Positions 18,782 to 28,687 of a stretch of 64,000 bases of DNA are shown piece after piece. The DNA is taken from the NCBI GenBank assembly GCA_900143615.1, contig FREU01000003.1, positions 670,237 through 734,236 on the forward strand, in the 5' to 3' direction. Position 1 is the first letter of the stretch; every line of letters starts with the position of its first letter. Under the pieces are notes generated by a model. The model ran no database searches. It was not told the DNA's origin and was given only the letters and a program-made list of their open reading frames with translations. This stretch comes from Rhodobacteraceae bacterium Alg231-30 (lineage in GTDB: Bacteria; Pseudomonadota; Alphaproteobacteria; Rhodobacterales; Rhodobacteraceae). A program made the translations under genes and the position numbers.

Positions 18782-19894
18782 TCACCCGTCTTGCGGCGCG
18801 CTCACGATGCCACCGCCGACAAGCGCATGCACACCTGTGGTGCTCGGGCAAGACGTCGGCAAACCGCGCGCCACCCGCACGGCCAGATAGGCAAAGGCCT
18901 GCGCTTCCAGCATGTCACCGTCCAGCCCCACCTCTTCTACGGCCACCACCGGACAATCCAGCGAGACACGCAGCATTTCCATCAACACGGGATTCAGCCG
19001 CCCGCCACCGGTCACCAGAACCCGCTCTGGCGGGCTCGGGCAATGCGCCATACCCTGCGCCACACTGGCCGCGCACATCGCTGTCATGGTGGCTGCAGCG
19101 TCCTCATCTGACAACTCTGCCACAAGCGACATCATTTCTGGAAAATCGTTTCGGTCCAACGACTTTGGCGGCATTCTTGAGAAGTAGGCCTCTTGCAAAA
19201 ACAGCTCCAGCGCCCCTGTCGCCACTTCGCCTTGTGCCGCAATCCTGCCGCCCTCATCAAAGGCGAGACCGCGCCGCGCGCGCAACAAATCATTGAGCGG
19301 TGCGTTGGCGGGCCCGGTGTCAAACGCCAACAGCGCGCCGGGCGTATCCGGTGTCGCCTTGCTCGGGTCCACCCATGTCAGATTGCCCACACCGCCAAGG
19401 TTGAGAAAAGCAACTGGCGCGCTGGCGCCAAACCACTTGGCGCAAGCAAAATGGAAAAATGGCGCCAATGGCGCGCCCTCGCCACCCAGCCCAACGTCCG
19501 CACTGCGAAAATCCCACACCACGGATGTCTTTAACGCCTCGGCCAGCACCTCGCCATCGCCCACCTGACACGTGCCGCGTCCGCGCGGCTCATGTGCCAA
19601 AGTCTGGCCGTGAAAGCCGACAATCTCTGCGCCTCCAAAGCCTGACAACAACTCCGAATGTGCACCCTCAACCACTCTGGCCGCCGCCTCCGCTTCTGCG
19701 CCAGACCAGCATCCCAAAGCCGTCGTCAAAACCGCCTGCTCCGCCTCGCTATAAGCGCGATAGCCGGTTTCACCAAAAGCAAAAATGCTCTCTCCATCGG
19801 TCTCCACAATGGCGCCGTCCACCCCGTCAAGCGAGGTGCCTGACATGGCGCCAAGCGCTTTCATGACCTTGCCTGCAGCATTGGCCTTCAACAT
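18782..19894 (-). CDS. anmK: Anhydro-N-acetylmuramic acid kinase
   Basis: Phosphorylates and hydrolyses 1,6-anhydro-MurNAc to MurNAc-6-phosphate in cell-wall recycling, the step after NagZ (35265-36248 in this window). The 370-residue protein shows the ATP-binding [44 protein letters not shown] and [12 protein letters not shown]. The ATG at 19894 follows GGAAGGAAAAGG and is 63 bp from the divergent tyrS start. Confidence 0.94.
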   Translation of the reverse strand: MLKANAAGKVMKALGAMSGTSLDGVDGAIVETDGESIFAFGETGYRAYSEAEQAVLTTALGCWSGAEAEAAARVVEGAHSELLSGFGGAEIVGFHGQTLAHEPRGRGTCQVGDGEVLAEALKTSVVWDFRSADVGLGGEGAPLAPFFHFACAKWFGASAPVAFLNLGGVGNLTWVDPSKATPDTPGALLAFDTGPANAPLNDLLRARRGLAFDEGGRIAAQGEVATGALELFLQEAYFSRMPPKSLDRNDFPEMMSLVAELSDEDAAATMTAMCAASVAQGMAHCPSPPERVLVTGGGRLNPVLMEMLRVSLDCPVVAVEEVGLDGDMLEAQAFAYLAVRVARGLPTSCPSTTGVHALVGGGIVSAPQDG

Positions 19895-19957
19895 GGCCTT
19901 TTCCTTCCGCTCATCCCCGCCTATATACGGCTGCGCAAACCATACGGGACCGACACT

Positions 19958-21211
19958 ATGACCTACCAGCCCAAATCGGAATTCCTTTCCGTCATGATCG
20001 AGCGCGGCTTTGTCGCCGACTGTACCGATTATGAAAGCCTGGACAACGCTTTGCTTGCCGGTGTGGTCCCGGCCTATATCGGCTATGACGCCACAGCCAA
20101 ATCGCTGCATGTCGGCCATCTGATGAATATCATGGTGCTGCGCTGGTTCCAGAAAACCGGCCACAAACCGATCACCCTGATGGGCGGCGGCACGACCAAA
20201 GTGGGCGATCCTTCGTTCCGCTCGGACGAGCGTCCCCTGTTGGATGCTGAGGCGATCGACAACAATATCGCAGGGATGCAGAAGGTTTTTGCCAAATACC
20301 TATCCTACGGTGAGGCCGAGAATGATGCGATCATGCTCAACAACGCCGAGTGGCTGGACAATCTGAACTACCTTGAGTTCTTGCGCGACATCGGCCGCCA
20401 CTTTTCGGTCAACCGCATGCTCAGCTTTGAGTCGGTGAAATCGCGTCTGGACCGCGAGCAATCGCTGTCCTTCCTCGAGTTCAACTACATGATCCTGCAA
20501 GCCTATGACTTCCTTGAGCTGAATGACCGCTACGGCTGTCTTCTGCAGATGGGCGGCAGCGATCAGTGGGGCAATATTGTCAACGGCGTCGACCTCACCC
20601 GCCGCGTGCTCGACAACACCATCTTTGGCCTCACAACCCCACTGCTGACCACCAGCGACGGCCGCAAGATGGGCAAAAGCCAAGGCGGCGCGATCTGGTT
20701 AAACGAAGATATGCTGAGCCCATATGAGTTCTGGCAGTTCTGGCGCAACACGACCGATGCGGATGTCGGCCGCTTCCTTAAGATCTTCACCGAGCTTTCG
20801 GTCGAAGAATGCGACCGCCTGGCCGCGCTGGAAGGCTCTGCTATTAACGATGCCAAAATCATCCTCGCAAATGAGGTCACCTCACTTTGCCACGGTTCCG
20901 AAGCCGCAAAGACCGCAGAAGCCACCGCGCGCGAAGTCTTTGAGAAAGGCGGCATTGGCGACGATCTGCCCACCGTGACGCTCACAGCCGACGATCTTGG
21001 CGATGGGGTCTCGATTGTGCAACTGATCGTCAAGGCCGGTTTGGTCAAATCCGGCAAAGAAGCCAAACGCCTGATCTCCGAGAACGGCGCCAAGCTGAAT
21101 GATGAACCGCTGACCAACGCAGGCCTAATGATTGACGCAGCAGCCCTTGCTACGCCGATCAAACTCTCGGCCGGCAAAAAGCGCCACGCGCTGGTGCAAC
21201 TGGCAGGTTAA
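19958..21211 (+). CDS. tyrS: Tyrosyl-tRNA synthetase
   Basis: Charges tRNA-Tyr. The 417-residue class I synthetase has the HIGH-type motif HVGHLMNI (51-58), a KMSKS-type loop [10 protein letters not shown], and a C-terminal S4 RNA-binding domain ([19 protein letters not shown]). Length and order are typical of bacterial TyrRS. An intrinsic terminator follows at 21284. Confidence 0.97.
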   Translation: MTYQPKSEFLSVMIERGFVADCTDYESLDNALLAGVVPAYIGYDATAKSLHVGHLMNIMVLRWFQKTGHKPITLMGGGTTKVGDPSFRSDERPLLDAEAIDNNIAGMQKVFAKYLSYGEAENDAIMLNNAEWLDNLNYLEFLRDIGRHFSVNRMLSFESVKSRLDREQSLSFLEFNYMILQAYDFLELNDRYGCLLQMGGSDQWGNIVNGVDLTRRVLDNTIFGLTTPLLTTSDGRKMGKSQGGAIWLNEDMLSPYEFWQFWRNTTDADVGRFLKIFTELSVEECDRLAALEGSAINDAKIILANEVTSLCHGSEAAKTAEATAREVFEKGGIGDDLPTVTLTADDLGDGVSIVQLIVKAGLVKSGKEAKRLISENGAKLNDEPLTNAGLMIDAAALATPIKLSAGKKRHALVQLAG

Positions 21212-21283
21212 ACGGATCGCCCGCCCCCGCAGGGAGGCCGGACAATCCGGCAAGCCAAGGCCTGCGACGCAACCTCACGCAGG

Positions 21284-21309
21284 GGGGCTCCACTCGGGGC
21301 CCCTTTTTT
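21284..21309 (+). terminator. Intrinsic terminator of tyrS
   Basis: GGGGCTCC-ACTC-GGGGCCCC followed by six T. One T-G pair in the 8-bp stem. It starts 73 bp after the tyrS stop. Confidence 0.85.
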
Positions 21310-21434
21310 GTTGTCGCACCGGTCAAAGGAGCCACACCCAATTTGTCGCCAAGTGGCGCATAGACTCAGGATGAATTTCATCTACCTTGCATGTGAGCAC
21401 CGAACCGATAAGACCGCGACCTAAGGACATGCAG

Positions 21435-22583
21435 ATGACATCTTTTTTGACGCAACAGGACCAACTGGGTACATGGGTTGGACGGGTCTGGCTGCCAGAG
21501 GTGCAAGGCCCCGCCGTGGTGACCCTGCGCGATGGCCATGTCTATGACATCACTTCCCAAACCGCGCCGATGGTGCGCGACATTTGCGAAATGGCCGAGC
21601 CTGCGAGTTACACCCAGACGGCCCAAGGCCGCGACTTGGGGCCGTTAGACATCCTCTGCGCCAACCCGGTGTCCCCGGACCACGTCCATTTTCTGGCCCC
21701 CTGCGATCTGCAAGCGATCAAAGCCTGCGGCGTTACATTTGCCAGTTCCATGGTTGAACGGGTGATCGAAGAACGCGCCGCCGGTGATCCCCAACTCGCC
21801 GAAGACATCCGCGCCCGCGTGGGTGCCGTGATCGGAGACAGCCTGCGCAACATCGAGGCCGGCAGCACAGAAGCCGCCAAGGTCAAAGACGCCCTCATAA
21901 AAGAAGGTCTCTGGTCGCAATACCTCGAAGTGGGCATCGGACCCGACGCCGAAGTCTTCTCCAAGGCGCAAATCCTGTCCGCCGTTGGCCCAAATGCAGA
22001 TGTTGGCCTGCACCCGATTTCCAGCTGGAACAACCCCGAGCCCGAAGTCGTTCTGGTGGTCTCATCAACCGGATGTATCCTTGGCGCAACCTTGGGCAAT
22101 GACGTTAACCTGCGCGACGTCGAAGGCCGCTCAGCACTCTTGCTCTCCAAAGCCAAAGACAACAACGCCTCCGCCGCCATTGGCCCGATGATCCGCCTGT
22201 TTGACGACACCTACACGCTGGATGATGTGCGCACCGCCGAGCTCGATTTGCGCGTCACCGGCCAAGATGGATATATTCTGTCCGGCCACAGCTCGATGAA
22301 ACAAATCAGCCGCGATCCCGCAGACCTTGTACGTCAAACGCTGGGTCGCCATCATCAATACCCGGACGGCATCATGCTCTATCTCGGCACGCTTTTTGCC
22401 CCAACCGAAGACCGCGACGTGCCCGGTGAAGGCTTTACCCACAAGCTGGGAGATGTGGTGACCATCTCCAGCGCGGGCCTGGGCAGCCTGTCCAACACCG
22501 TGCGCCTGTCGACCGAATGTGCTGAATGGACGTTTGGCGCCAGCCACCTGATGCGTAATCTGGCAAAACGGGGGTTGCTGTAA
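21435..22583 (+). CDS. Fumarylacetoacetate hydrolase-family protein
   Basis: The 382-residue enzyme has the FAH fold: VTFASSMVERVIEERA, EVGIGPDAEVFSKAQILS, GLHPISSWNNPEPEVVLV, GATLGNDVNLRDVEGRSALL and GEGFTHKLGDVVTI. The pattern resembles fumarylacetoacetase-like dehydratases and hydrolases acting on 2-keto-3-deoxy sugar acids or similar acylpyruvates. The start is ATG 21435, 8 nt after AAGG; ATG 21429 is too close. An SDR dehydrogenase follows 191 bp downstream. Confidence 0.85.
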   Translation: MTSFLTQQDQLGTWVGRVWLPEVQGPAVVTLRDGHVYDITSQTAPMVRDICEMAEPASYTQTAQGRDLGPLDILCANPVSPDHVHFLAPCDLQAIKACGVTFASSMVERVIEERAAGDPQLAEDIRARVGAVIGDSLRNIEAGSTEAAKVKDALIKEGLWSQYLEVGIGPDAEVFSKAQILSAVGPNADVGLHPISSWNNPEPEVVLVVSSTGCILGATLGNDVNLRDVEGRSALLLSKAKDNNASAAIGPMIRLFDDTYTLDDVRTAELDLRVTGQDGYILSGHSSMKQISRDPADLVRQTLGRHHQYPDGIMLYLGTLFAPTEDRDVPGEGFTHKLGDVVTISSAGLGSLSNTVRLSTECAEWTFGASHLMRNLAKRGLL

Positions 22584-22733
22584 CACCGCACCTCCCGCTC
22601 ACGACGCGCTAAAACTGCCAGAGTCTGCCAGCGCCTCTCGGGGCGTTGTCTGTTAATCGCCAAATACTTATACTTGCACTGTGCGTCCCACGCCCTTCTT
22701 CCCTCTGGACAGAGAGCCTGCTCCTGCGTTATT

Positions 22734-22747
22734 TGAACGTATGTTCA
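22734..22747. promoter_or_regulatory. TetR-type operator-like palindrome before the SDR gene
   Basis: TGAAC-GTAT-GTTCA with flanks ATT/TTT, 27 bp before the SDR start. The form is typical of TetR/AcrR-family operators that control acyl-CoA genes. No TetR gene lies in the window. Confidence 0.5.
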
Positions 22748-22774
22748 TTTCATGACTGCTGGAGGAGCCACCCC

Positions 22775-23530
22775 ATGAAACTTACCACCACCTGCGCCGT
22801 TATCACCGGTGGCGCATCGGGCCTAGGCGCCGCCACAGCCCGCCATTTCGCCGCCCAAGGCGCCAAAGTGGCCCTATTTGACTTGAACGAAGAGGCAGGC
22901 ATCGCTCTTGCCGCCGAATTGGGCGGCAGCTTTCACAAGGTTGATGTGACGGATGAGGACAGCGTCAGTGCGGCGATTGCCGCCGCCAAATCGGCCATGG
23001 GTAAGATCACCGCCACCGTCAATTGCGCCGGCATTGCGCCAGCCGCCACAACCATTGGCAAAAAAGGCCCGCATCCGCTGCACACCTTCCAAAAGACCAT
23101 CGACATCAACCTTGTCGGCTCTTTCAACGTTGCCCGTCTCGCCGCCGAAGTCATGGCTGAAAACGATCCCGAAGCCGATGGATCCCGCGGCGTGATCATC
23201 AACACCGCCTCGGTTGCCGCCATGGACGGCCAACGCGGTCAGGCCGCCTATGCTGCCTCCAAAGGTGGCATCGTCGGCCTGTCGCTGCCCATGGCCCGGG
23301 ATCTGGCCCGCTCAGGCATCCGCGTCATGGCCATCGCGCCGGGGATCTTTCTCACCCCGATGCTGCAGGGCCTTCCGCAAGAGGTTCAGGACCAATTGGC
23401 CCAAGATGTCACCTGCCCCAAACGCTTGGGCGATCCGTCAGAATACGCAAGCCTCGCAGGATTTATTGTGGAAAACGGCTATCTCAACGGAGAAGTCATT
23501 CGCATTGATGGCGCGCTGCGCATGCAGTAG
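22775..23530 (+). CDS. SDR-family dehydrogenase, 3-hydroxyacyl-CoA dehydrogenase type
   Basis: The 251-residue protein has the Rossmann TGGASGLGAATARHFA, NCAGIAPA, and the catalytic Ser (INTASVAAMDGQRGQ) with YAASK as Tyr-x-x-x-Lys. VMAIAPGIFLTPML and the whole middle match the HSD10/17-beta-HSD-type 3-hydroxyacyl-CoA dehydrogenases of fatty-acid or branched-chain oxidation. The ATG at 22775 follows GGAGGAGCCACCCC. A palindrome at 22734 probably controls it. Confidence 0.9.
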   Translation: MKLTTTCAVITGGASGLGAATARHFAAQGAKVALFDLNEEAGIALAAELGGSFHKVDVTDEDSVSAAIAAAKSAMGKITATVNCAGIAPAATTIGKKGPHPLHTFQKTIDINLVGSFNVARLAAEVMAENDPEADGSRGVIINTASVAAMDGQRGQAAYAASKGGIVGLSLPMARDLARSGIRVMAIAPGIFLTPMLQGLPQEVQDQLAQDVTCPKRLGDPSEYASLAGFIVENGYLNGEVIRIDGALRMQ

Positions 23531-23588
23531 TGCCCCCTTTGCACGCGGTATCTTATGCGTCACACTCACCTATGAGAGGTCCCCTTCG

Positions 23589-24188
23589 ATGCCGCTGCAA
23601 AACCGTGTCCAACCTACAGGCGATATCCTCGCGCATCGCGCGCGGGGACACTTCATGGGCAATCGCGGCATCCTGCATGACGACGCCCAGACCTTGACCC
23701 ACCGCCGCTGGCGCCACAAAGCATGGGTCTGCTGCGTGCTGCAGTTCAAAAACCGTCGCCGACGCGTGATGCAGCCCCATCACTACACCGAACTCTTCTT
23801 TCACGACGAAGCCGTCGCCCTCGCTGCCGGCCACCGTCCCTGCGCCGAATGCCGCCGCGCCGATTTCTCCAACTTCTTTGCCGCGGCCGAGCACTCGGGG
23901 CCCGCCCAAGATTTTGACACCGAATTGCACGCCGCGCGCGCCATCCCACGACAGTTTGAACAGCGCCGTCATACTGCCGAGATCACCTCTCTGCCCGAGG
24001 GCAGCTTTCTCCTCACCGACTCCGGTCCCGCCTTGTTGTGGCAAGACGCGCTTTGGCCATTCACACCGGACGGTTACACCACGCCGGAACGCAAACCCGA
24101 AGGCACCTGCCAGGTGTTGACGCCTCAGCCCACTCTGCGTGCATTGCGCGGTGGCTATGCCCCTCAGGTCGCGCTGCCCCAGCGCTAA
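23589..24188 (+). CDS. Conserved protein with an Ada-like CxxC motif
   Basis: The 199-residue protein has no signal peptide. The segment EAVALAAGHRPCAECRRADF resembles the metal-binding, methyl-phosphotriester domain of Ada (EALAAGxRPCxRC), though only one CxxC pair is seen. It is Arg/His-rich (KNRRRRVMQPHHYTELFFHD) and ends in an acidic-to-proline tail. It could bind DNA or metal; function unknown. The ATG at 23589 is 58 bp after the SDR stop. Confidence 0.75.
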   Translation: MPLQNRVQPTGDILAHRARGHFMGNRGILHDDAQTLTHRRWRHKAWVCCVLQFKNRRRRVMQPHHYTELFFHDEAVALAAGHRPCAECRRADFSNFFAAAEHSGPAQDFDTELHAARAIPRQFEQRRHTAEITSLPEGSFLLTDSGPALLWQDALWPFTPDGYTTPERKPEGTCQVLTPQPTLRALRGGYAPQVALPQR

Positions 24189-24512
24189 AGCCCAAAGAGC
24201 TTGCCCAACGCCACACTGCTGCCGACAGATAACTTAAAAATCTTTCCGCCAGACCGGCCCAGCGGCGGATCTAGCGCCCCAGCGCGCTGCGTAGATTTGG
24301 TACGATCCGGTGCCCGAATCAAGCATGGCATCTAAATATTTCACCGCCGCGCGTTGCACTCACCGTGTGCGCAACACCCGCGCGGTTAACACACATGTGC
24401 AACACGTCTTGGCCGAAAATAGAACTGTCGCAATACCGACGTAATACCGACGCGATGCAGCCTGCCCATTTTGGGCCAAAACCGCCGTTAACAAATGGGA
24501 GAAACGCGGGGT
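24189..24512. other. Intergenic stretch between convergent genes
   Basis: About 320 bp with no credible gene. It contains an inverted repeat TCCGCC-GGCGGA (24245-24269), which on the minus strand is followed by ATTTTT and may end uup transcripts. A 10-bp direct repeat AATACCGACG occurs twice near 24433-24455. Confidence 0.45.
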
Positions 24513-26318
24513 TTAGCCCTCGGCTTTTTCCTCAAGCATCAGCCATTCTTCTTCCGCATCCGACAGCGCCGTGTGCCGTTCAACCAAAGCCTCTGTGGCT
24601 TTCTGAAACTTCACCGGCTCCTTAGTGAACAACTCGGGATCAGCCATAAACTCTTCCAGCTTGGCAATCTCAGCCCCAAGCCGCTCAATGATCCCGGGCA
24701 AGGCTTCCAAACGGTGCTTCTCGGTAAAGCTTAGCCCTTCGGCCTCGACCTTTTCCTGCTTGAGCTTTTCCGCCTTACGTTTTGATTTTTCTTCTTTTTT
24801 CGGGGCATCATCGATACGTTGTGATCGATAGTCGGACCAGCCGCCCGCATACAGCACAGCGCTGCCATTGCCTTCCATTGCCACGGTTGTTGTGGCGACG
24901 CGATCCAAAAAATCCCGATCGTGGCTGACCAACAAGACGGTGCCGTCATAGTCATCCAACAGCTCTTGCAGCAAATCCAGCGTTTCCACATCCAGATCGT
25001 TGGTCGGCTCATCCATGACCAGAATATTGCTTTCCTTAGCCATCAGTTTGGCCAACAACAAACGTGCCTTTTCCCCACCCGAGAGCGAGCGCACAGGCGC
25101 GCGGGCCTGACGTTCATCAAACAGAAATTCTTTAAGGTATCCAACAACATGCTTGGGGTTTCCGCGCACCATAACTTGGTCCGCTTTGCCTGAAACCCGC
25201 ATGTCAGGGTCCCCTGTCAAACTGTCCCAAAGGCTCATGTCGGGGTCCAGCTTGGCACGCGCCTGATCAAACACCGCGGGCAGCAAATTGGTGCCCAAAG
25301 ACACCGTGCCCGCATCCGCTTCAAGCTCACCCATCAGCATTTTGATCAACGTGGTTTTGCCCACGCCGTTTGGCCCCACAAAGGCCACACGATCCCCACG
25401 CTGCACCGTAATCGAAAAATCCTGAACGATGCTTTTGCTCTCAAACGATTTGCTCAACCCTTTGGCATCAATCACTTTCTTACCGGACTTTGGCCCTGCA
25501 GATAACTCCAGCGCCGCAGCCCCTTGCCGCTTGATCTGCGCCGAGCGCTCCGCCCGTAAATCCTTGAGCGCACGCACACGCCCTTGGTTGCGCTTGCGGC
25601 GCGCGCTGATACCTTCTACGGCCCAACGGGCCTCAGATTTGATTTTGCGATTCAGCTTATGTCGGGCTGTGTCTTCTTCATCCCAAATCTTGTCGCGCCA
25701 GGCTTCAAAATCTGTGAATCCTTTTTCCTGACGACGCACCATTCCCCTGTCAATCCATAGGGTTGCGCGCGTAAGCTCACGTAAGAACGCCCGGTCGTGG
25801 CTGATCAATACAAAAGCCGCGCGCGTGGTTTTCAATTCGTTTTCAAGCCACCCAATCGCCTCGATATCCAAGTGGTTTGTCGGCTCGTCCAGCAGCATCA
25901 AGTCCGGCGCTTCCGCCATCAACCGCGCCAATGCCGCGCGCCGACGCTCACCACCTGATGCAGTTTCCACAGAGCGGTTTGGGTCAAATTTCAACCCTTC
26001 GCCTGCCCGCTCAACCTTGTACATTTCCCCCGGCTCAAGACCGGCAGAGGCAAATTCCCCAAGCGTGGAAAACCCCTTCATATCAGGGTCTTGCTCCATG
26101 TACCCCACGTTTTTCCCCGGTGGAATCACGATGTCGCCTTTGTCGGCCTCAACCAATCCGGCCATGACTTTCATCAGGGTGGATTTGCCGGACCCATTGC
26201 GCCCAACCAATGCCACCCGATCCCCGGGTTGCACCACCAGACCTAGGTCGTGAAATACTGGATCTCCACCAAACGTCAGGGAGATATCGCTCATCTGCAA
26301 AAGAGGTATACGTGCCAT
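24513..26318 (-). CDS. uup: ABC-F ATPase, Uup type
   Basis: The 601-residue soluble protein has two ABC ATPase domains: Walker A GRNGSGKST (39-47) with signature SGGERRRAAL and LMLLDEPTNHLD, and a second GPNGVGKTT with SLSGGEKARLLL and VMDEPTNDLD. A charged linker joins them, and a basic then acidic coiled coil (KKEEKSKRKAEKLKQEK onward) closes the C-terminus, as in Uup. It works on stalled or branched nucleic acid or ribosome structures; no membrane domain is present. Confidence 0.93.
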   Translation of the reverse strand: MARIPLLQMSDISLTFGGDPVFHDLGLVVQPGDRVALVGRNGSGKSTLMKVMAGLVEADKGDIVIPPGKNVGYMEQDPDMKGFSTLGEFASAGLEPGEMYKVERAGEGLKFDPNRSVETASGGERRRAALARLMAEAPDLMLLDEPTNHLDIEAIGWLENELKTTRAAFVLISHDRAFLRELTRATLWIDRGMVRRQEKGFTDFEAWRDKIWDEEDTARHKLNRKIKSEARWAVEGISARRKRNQGRVRALKDLRAERSAQIKRQGAAALELSAGPKSGKKVIDAKGLSKSFESKSIVQDFSITVQRGDRVAFVGPNGVGKTTLIKMLMGELEADAGTVSLGTNLLPAVFDQARAKLDPDMSLWDSLTGDPDMRVSGKADQVMVRGNPKHVVGYLKEFLFDERQARAPVRSLSGGEKARLLLAKLMAKESNILVMDEPTNDLDVETLDLLQELLDDYDGTVLLVSHDRDFLDRVATTTVAMEGNGSAVLYAGGWSDYRSQRIDDAPKKEEKSKRKAEKLKQEKVEAEGLSFTEKHRLEALPGIIERLGAEIAKLEEFMADPELFTKEPVKFQKATEALVERHTALSDAEEEWLMLEEKAEG

Positions 26319-26396
26319 AGGGCGGGGCTAGCCTGCGATTGATGGGCCGTCAACAGCTACACGGGGCCTATCATCAAAAACACAAGAGTTTGGTGA

Positions 26397-27128
26397 TTAT
26401 ATCCCGCGCAGCAACCGCTTTCGTGCCGGAGGAATTTCCTTTATTTCCAATCCGGTAAAAACGTGCATCGTATTCATGTGCGGATCCACCACCGCGTGAT
26501 CGCTCACCCAGCCCCCCATCAAGAGATAGGTGCGCAAAAGGGGCGGCATCCGCATCTGCGCCAATTTGAGATTCGGCTTCCGCGTCAATCGAGCCGCATA
26601 CTGAAACACCTTTGGCGCTTTGATTTTAGGCAACCACTTGCGCGGCGCAATATGCCGATCCCGCAGCACTGCGAAAGCATCAAGATAGTCCGCCGCATCA
26701 GTGCCCGCAAAAGAAGAGCAGCCGAACAAGAACTCTACCTCGTTATCATCGACATAGCGCGTCATAGCTGCCCAAGCGATCCGCAGAATATCTGGATCCG
26801 TCCGATCCGGATGCACACAGAACCGCCCCATCTCGACCATTGGACCTTGAAAAGCGCGCAGAGCACTCAACTCATAATATTGAGCAGAATAACAACGCTC
26901 AATTTCACCGCCATCGTTGAGTAAAAGAAAGCGAAAACAACAAACTAGCTCACCGCTTTCGCAATCCTCAACCAAAAGGTGGGTGCAGACTTCATCAAAA
27001 GAATCCTTGTCCGCCTGTTGGCCATCTCCGCCAAAGAAAGCGAGGTCACGCAATTGAAAGGCACGCGAGATATCTCGATCGCCTTTCGCAGTGCGTGCAA
27101 CATATCGTCCCCGGCGTAAGAAAAGCAT
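26397..27128 (-). CDS. olsB: L-ornithine N-alpha-acyltransferase (OlsB-like)
   Basis: Catalyses the first step of ornithine-lipid synthesis, N-acylation of ornithine from 3-hydroxyacyl-ACP. The 243-residue protein has the hemolysin-type GNAT-like fold: FQLRDLAFFGGD, CTHLLVEDCESGELVCCFRF, PMVEMGRFCVHPDRTDPDIL, and FLFGCSSFAGTDA. The start ATG at 27128 is 6 nt after GGAGG; ATG 27131 is the alternative. The usual partner olsA is not adjacent. Confidence 0.82.
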   Translation of the reverse strand: MLFLRRGRYVARTAKGDRDISRAFQLRDLAFFGGDGQQADKDSFDEVCTHLLVEDCESGELVCCFRFLLLNDGGEIERCYSAQYYELSALRAFQGPMVEMGRFCVHPDRTDPDILRIAWAAMTRYVDDNEVEFLFGCSSFAGTDAADYLDAFAVLRDRHIAPRKWLPKIKAPKVFQYAARLTRKPNLKLAQMRMPPLLRTYLLMGGWVSDHAVVDPHMNTMHVFTGLEIKEIPPARKRLLRGI

Positions 27129-27216
27129 CATCGGCCTCCGGTCTTTTGACACAGTATAGCGCAGACACGGTTACAGCCGAGTGACAAATTTTCAGAAGTT
27201 GAACATCGGACGCAAT

Positions 27217-27675
27217 TTACTGCCCAACAAAGTCGCCAGGTGTAAAGTTGCCAATGTTGCCAATCAGTTGTGCAATCAGACTGCGATTCTCGATACCATT
27301 GTCCGTAATACGACGGGCGAGTGGAACCACATTGCCATCTTCCAATGCATAGTGCTCGACATTGCGCACAATGCCAGCTTGATCAAACCCAATGGCCACG
27401 ACCTGACGCTCAACCACTTCAGGGCGACGCGCACCATAGTGCCGCACTTTACTGCGTACATAGTAATAGCCACTGTCATTCAAGACACCAGAAGCCGAAG
27501 GCGCGCCGATTGTTTCCGCCACAGTGTCGCGAGTATCCACACCCGGCGTAAGAGCCGCCAGTTCCTCTGGATTAGGCACATAGCCGTGATTGCGGTATTG
27601 CGATGTACATGCCACCGCGACCAGAAGAGCACCTCCGAGAAGTGCAAATTTCAGCGTTTTAACGCAAAGTGCCAT
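27217..27675 (-). CDS. BamE/SmpA-like outer-membrane lipoprotein
   Basis: The 152-residue product has a lipoprotein-type signal with acylatable Cys23 (ALLVAVACTSQ) and the BamE-like domain (TPGVDTRDTVAETIGAPSAS, then SGYYYVRSKV and the RPEVVERQVVAIGFDQAG strand). BamE is the small lipoprotein of the outer-membrane assembly complex. The -3 position of the lipobox is Ala rather than Leu, slightly off consensus. It is divergent from yceD by 85 bp, a conserved alphaproteobacterial arrangement. Confidence 0.85.
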   Translation of the reverse strand: MALCVKTLKFALLGGALLVAVACTSQYRNHGYVPNPEELAALTPGVDTRDTVAETIGAPSASGVLNDSGYYYVRSKVRHYGARRPEVVERQVVAIGFDQAGIVRNVEHYALEDGNVVPLARRITDNGIENRSLIAQLIGNIGNFTPGDFVGQ

Positions 27676-27760
27676 GCCTGCCCTCTTGCTTTGGCTTGTG
27701 CTGCCTTTTATCCCGCTTACATAAGGATAGCCACCTATTCAAGAATGTAAGCGCCCCCAG

Positions 27761-28321
27761 ATGACTAACCAAATACATAACATTCCCTCAGTGCGAGTCG
27801 CTGACTTGCCGCAAAACAGCCCGTTTAGCTTTAAAATAAAGCCTGATCAGGCCGAGCTGAGTAAAATCTCCAAAGATTTGGAGTTGCTTGAATTGCGCAA
27901 GCTATCTTTTGCTGGAGCTCTTCACCCTCAAGGAAAATCGGATTGGACCCTAAAGGCTGTGATCGGCGCAACAGTGGTTCAGCCCTGTGTCATCACGCTT
28001 GAGCCTGTGACATCGCGCATTGATGTGCCTGTTGAGAGACACTTTCTAAGTCTGATGCCGGAAATCGATAGCGAAGAAGAAGAAATCGAAATGCCCGAGG
28101 ACGAAAACGCCGAGCTTCTTGGTGATCAAATCGATCTCGCTGAGATAATGAGAGAATCGCTTGCACTGAATTTACCTCTTTTTCCGCGCGCCCAAAACGC
28201 GGAACTAGAAGAAAACGCCTTTACGGAACCGGGAAAAAAGGCGATGACAGATGAAGATGCCCGACCTTTTGCCGGACTGGCTGCGCTGCGTGAAAGCCTA
28301 TCAGATAAAGACCGCGAATAG
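27761..28321 (+). CDS. yceD: YceD (DUF177) family protein
   Basis: The 186-residue protein matches the YceD family that sits directly before rpmF in most bacteria and is linked to 23S rRNA accumulation. Seen here are the KLSFAGALHPQGKSDWTLKA, the single QPCVITLEPV cysteine region, and the acidic ESLALNLPLFPRA with the conserved ARPFAGLAALRESL C-terminus. It heads the yceD-rpmF-plsX-fabH-ihfA-merR series. Confidence 0.9.
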   Translation: MTNQIHNIPSVRVADLPQNSPFSFKIKPDQAELSKISKDLELLELRKLSFAGALHPQGKSDWTLKAVIGATVVQPCVITLEPVTSRIDVPVERHFLSLMPEIDSEEEEIEMPEDENAELLGDQIDLAEIMRESLALNLPLFPRAQNAELEENAFTEPGKKAMTDEDARPFAGLAALRESLSDKDRE

Positions 28322-28459
28322 GGCTTGCATCGCGCGAAAATGCGAGTATGTTCGCGCGCTCATCGGAATTTGAGATAGGACTCAGGCCAGCGAACTTCGT
28401 CAGGCCCTGAGACTTTCGGAAAACGGGCACATTGCCCCAGTAAATCAAAGGTTGCGACA
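28322..28459 (+). promoter_or_regulatory. rpmF leader with two hairpins and a promoter-like pair
   Basis: TTGCAT (28325-28330), 16-bp spacer, TATGTT (28347-28352) forms a promoter-like pair. CGCGCGAA at 28331-28338 pairs perfectly with TTCGCGCG at 28351-28358, so the hairpin overlaps the -10. A second stem, CTCAGG with CCTGAG, lies near 28382-28413. This may be a yceD terminator, a promoter or an L32 leader; the sequence alone does not decide. Confidence 0.4.
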
Positions 28460-28666
28460 ATGGCTGTCCAGCAGAACAAAGTATCTAAATCGCGCCGCAA
28501 CAATCGTCGTGCACATGACGCGCTGGTTGCCGCAAACCCAAATGAATGCACCAACTGCGGCGAGCTGAAGCGTCCGCACCACGTGTGTGCATCTTGCGGC
28601 CACTATGACGATCGTGAAATTGTCGCCATGGTCGACGACGTCGATCTGGACGAAGACGCAGCATAA
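28460..28666 (+). CDS. rpmF: 50S ribosomal protein L32
   Basis: The 68-residue protein has a basic N-terminus ([20 protein letters not shown]) and a zinc-ribbon formed by Cys30, Cys33, Cys43 and Cys46 (CTNC and CASC). It is the Zn-binding form of L32. The C-terminus is acidic ([10 protein letters not shown]), as in other alphaproteobacteria. Confidence 0.97.
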   Translation: MAVQQNKVSKSRRNNRRAHDALVAANPNECTNCGELKRPHHVCASCGHYDDREIVAMVDDVDLDEDAA

Positions 28667-28687
28667 ACTTTCGGGGGCTGCGCCCAT

